From contig DASVQH010000522.1 in NCBI GenBank assembly GCA_036389195.1, forward strand, positions 1-5,467: a stretch of 5,467 nt of DNA, read 5' to 3'. Of the stretch, positions 5,364 through 5,467 are shown piece after piece. The notes beneath the pieces were generated by a model, which worked only from the letters and a program-made list of their open reading frames with translations, did no database searches and was not told the origin of the DNA. The number at the start of each line of letters is the position of its first letter. The stretch's first letter is position 1. A program made the position numbers and the translations under genes. Origin of the DNA: JACCYI01 sp036389195. GTDB lineage: Bacteria > Actinomycetota > Thermoleophilia > Solirubrobacterales > Solirubrobacteraceae.

Positions 5364-5467
5364 CGGTTGTTCGGGACGCGTTCAGACCGCTGGACTTCGG
5401 TCGGGTGAGGGAGTGAGTTCCTTGGTGGGCGTGCCGGGGAGGGGGCACAACCTCCACGGCGTCGTCG
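5364..5467. other. Right-edge flank without a supported gene
   Basis: I find no gene here that I can defend. Two weak dyads are present: GACCG (5385-5389) with CGGTC (5398-5402), and GTGCC (5431-5435) with GGCAC (5444-5448). The second overlaps an alternative pairing of GGAGG (5438-5442) with CCTCC (5451-5455). No T-run follows any of them, so a Rho-independent terminator is not shown. Confidence 0.5.

Noticed and set aside
5413..5467. Possible start of a plus-strand gene at GTG 5413, open to the window edge for 18 codons
   Set aside because: It is too short to judge, the purine-rich stretch directly abuts the GTG rather than being properly spaced, and the translation is not recognisable.

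Overview
The window is high-GC DNA whose genes favour C- and G-ending codons. The proteins resemble those of high-GC Actinomycetota. A short Arg-rich C-terminal domain of a kind I associate with secreted proteins of Thermoleophilia (Solirubrobacterales) makes that class my best guess. This placement is inference from sequence character alone.

Left third (1-1253, minus strand): a compact three-gene operon is read right to left. It encodes a TetR-family repressor, a small SnoaL/NTF2-like protein, and the N-terminal part of an uncharacterised actinobacterial protein that runs off the left edge. The stop/start overlaps are 4 bp and 8 bp. Middle (1368-2912, plus strand): a divergently transcribed 14-TM DHA2-type MFS drug/H+ antiporter. 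The 114-bp gap between the TetR and MFS genes holds two near-identical 23-bp dyads (AAGCGGAG-N7-CTCCGSTT). They are very probable TetR operators. One lies exactly between two convincingly placed -10-like hexamers and the other lies in the MFS leader. This is the classic layout of a ligand-induced efflux pump with an autoregulated repressor.

Right part (2979-5363, plus strand): a secreted protein that I recognise as the DUF6351 family, with a signal peptide, a GxSxG-like GCSGG motif and many cysteines. Its reading frame is interrupted by a single in-frame TAA at 4881-4883. The same frame continues for 159 more codons and encodes the rest of the conserved domain plus an Arg-rich, two-cysteine C-terminal domain with clearly different codon usage. 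This is a one-base nonsense mutation, a sequencing error, or (less likely) readthrough. The restored protein would be about 794 residues.

The last 104 bases (5364-5467) contain no gene I can support, only small weak inverted repeats. I see no RNA genes, CRISPR arrays, insertion sequences or integrases. The most notable items are the interrupted DUF6351 gene with its shuffled-looking tail, and the symmetric operator/promoter region.
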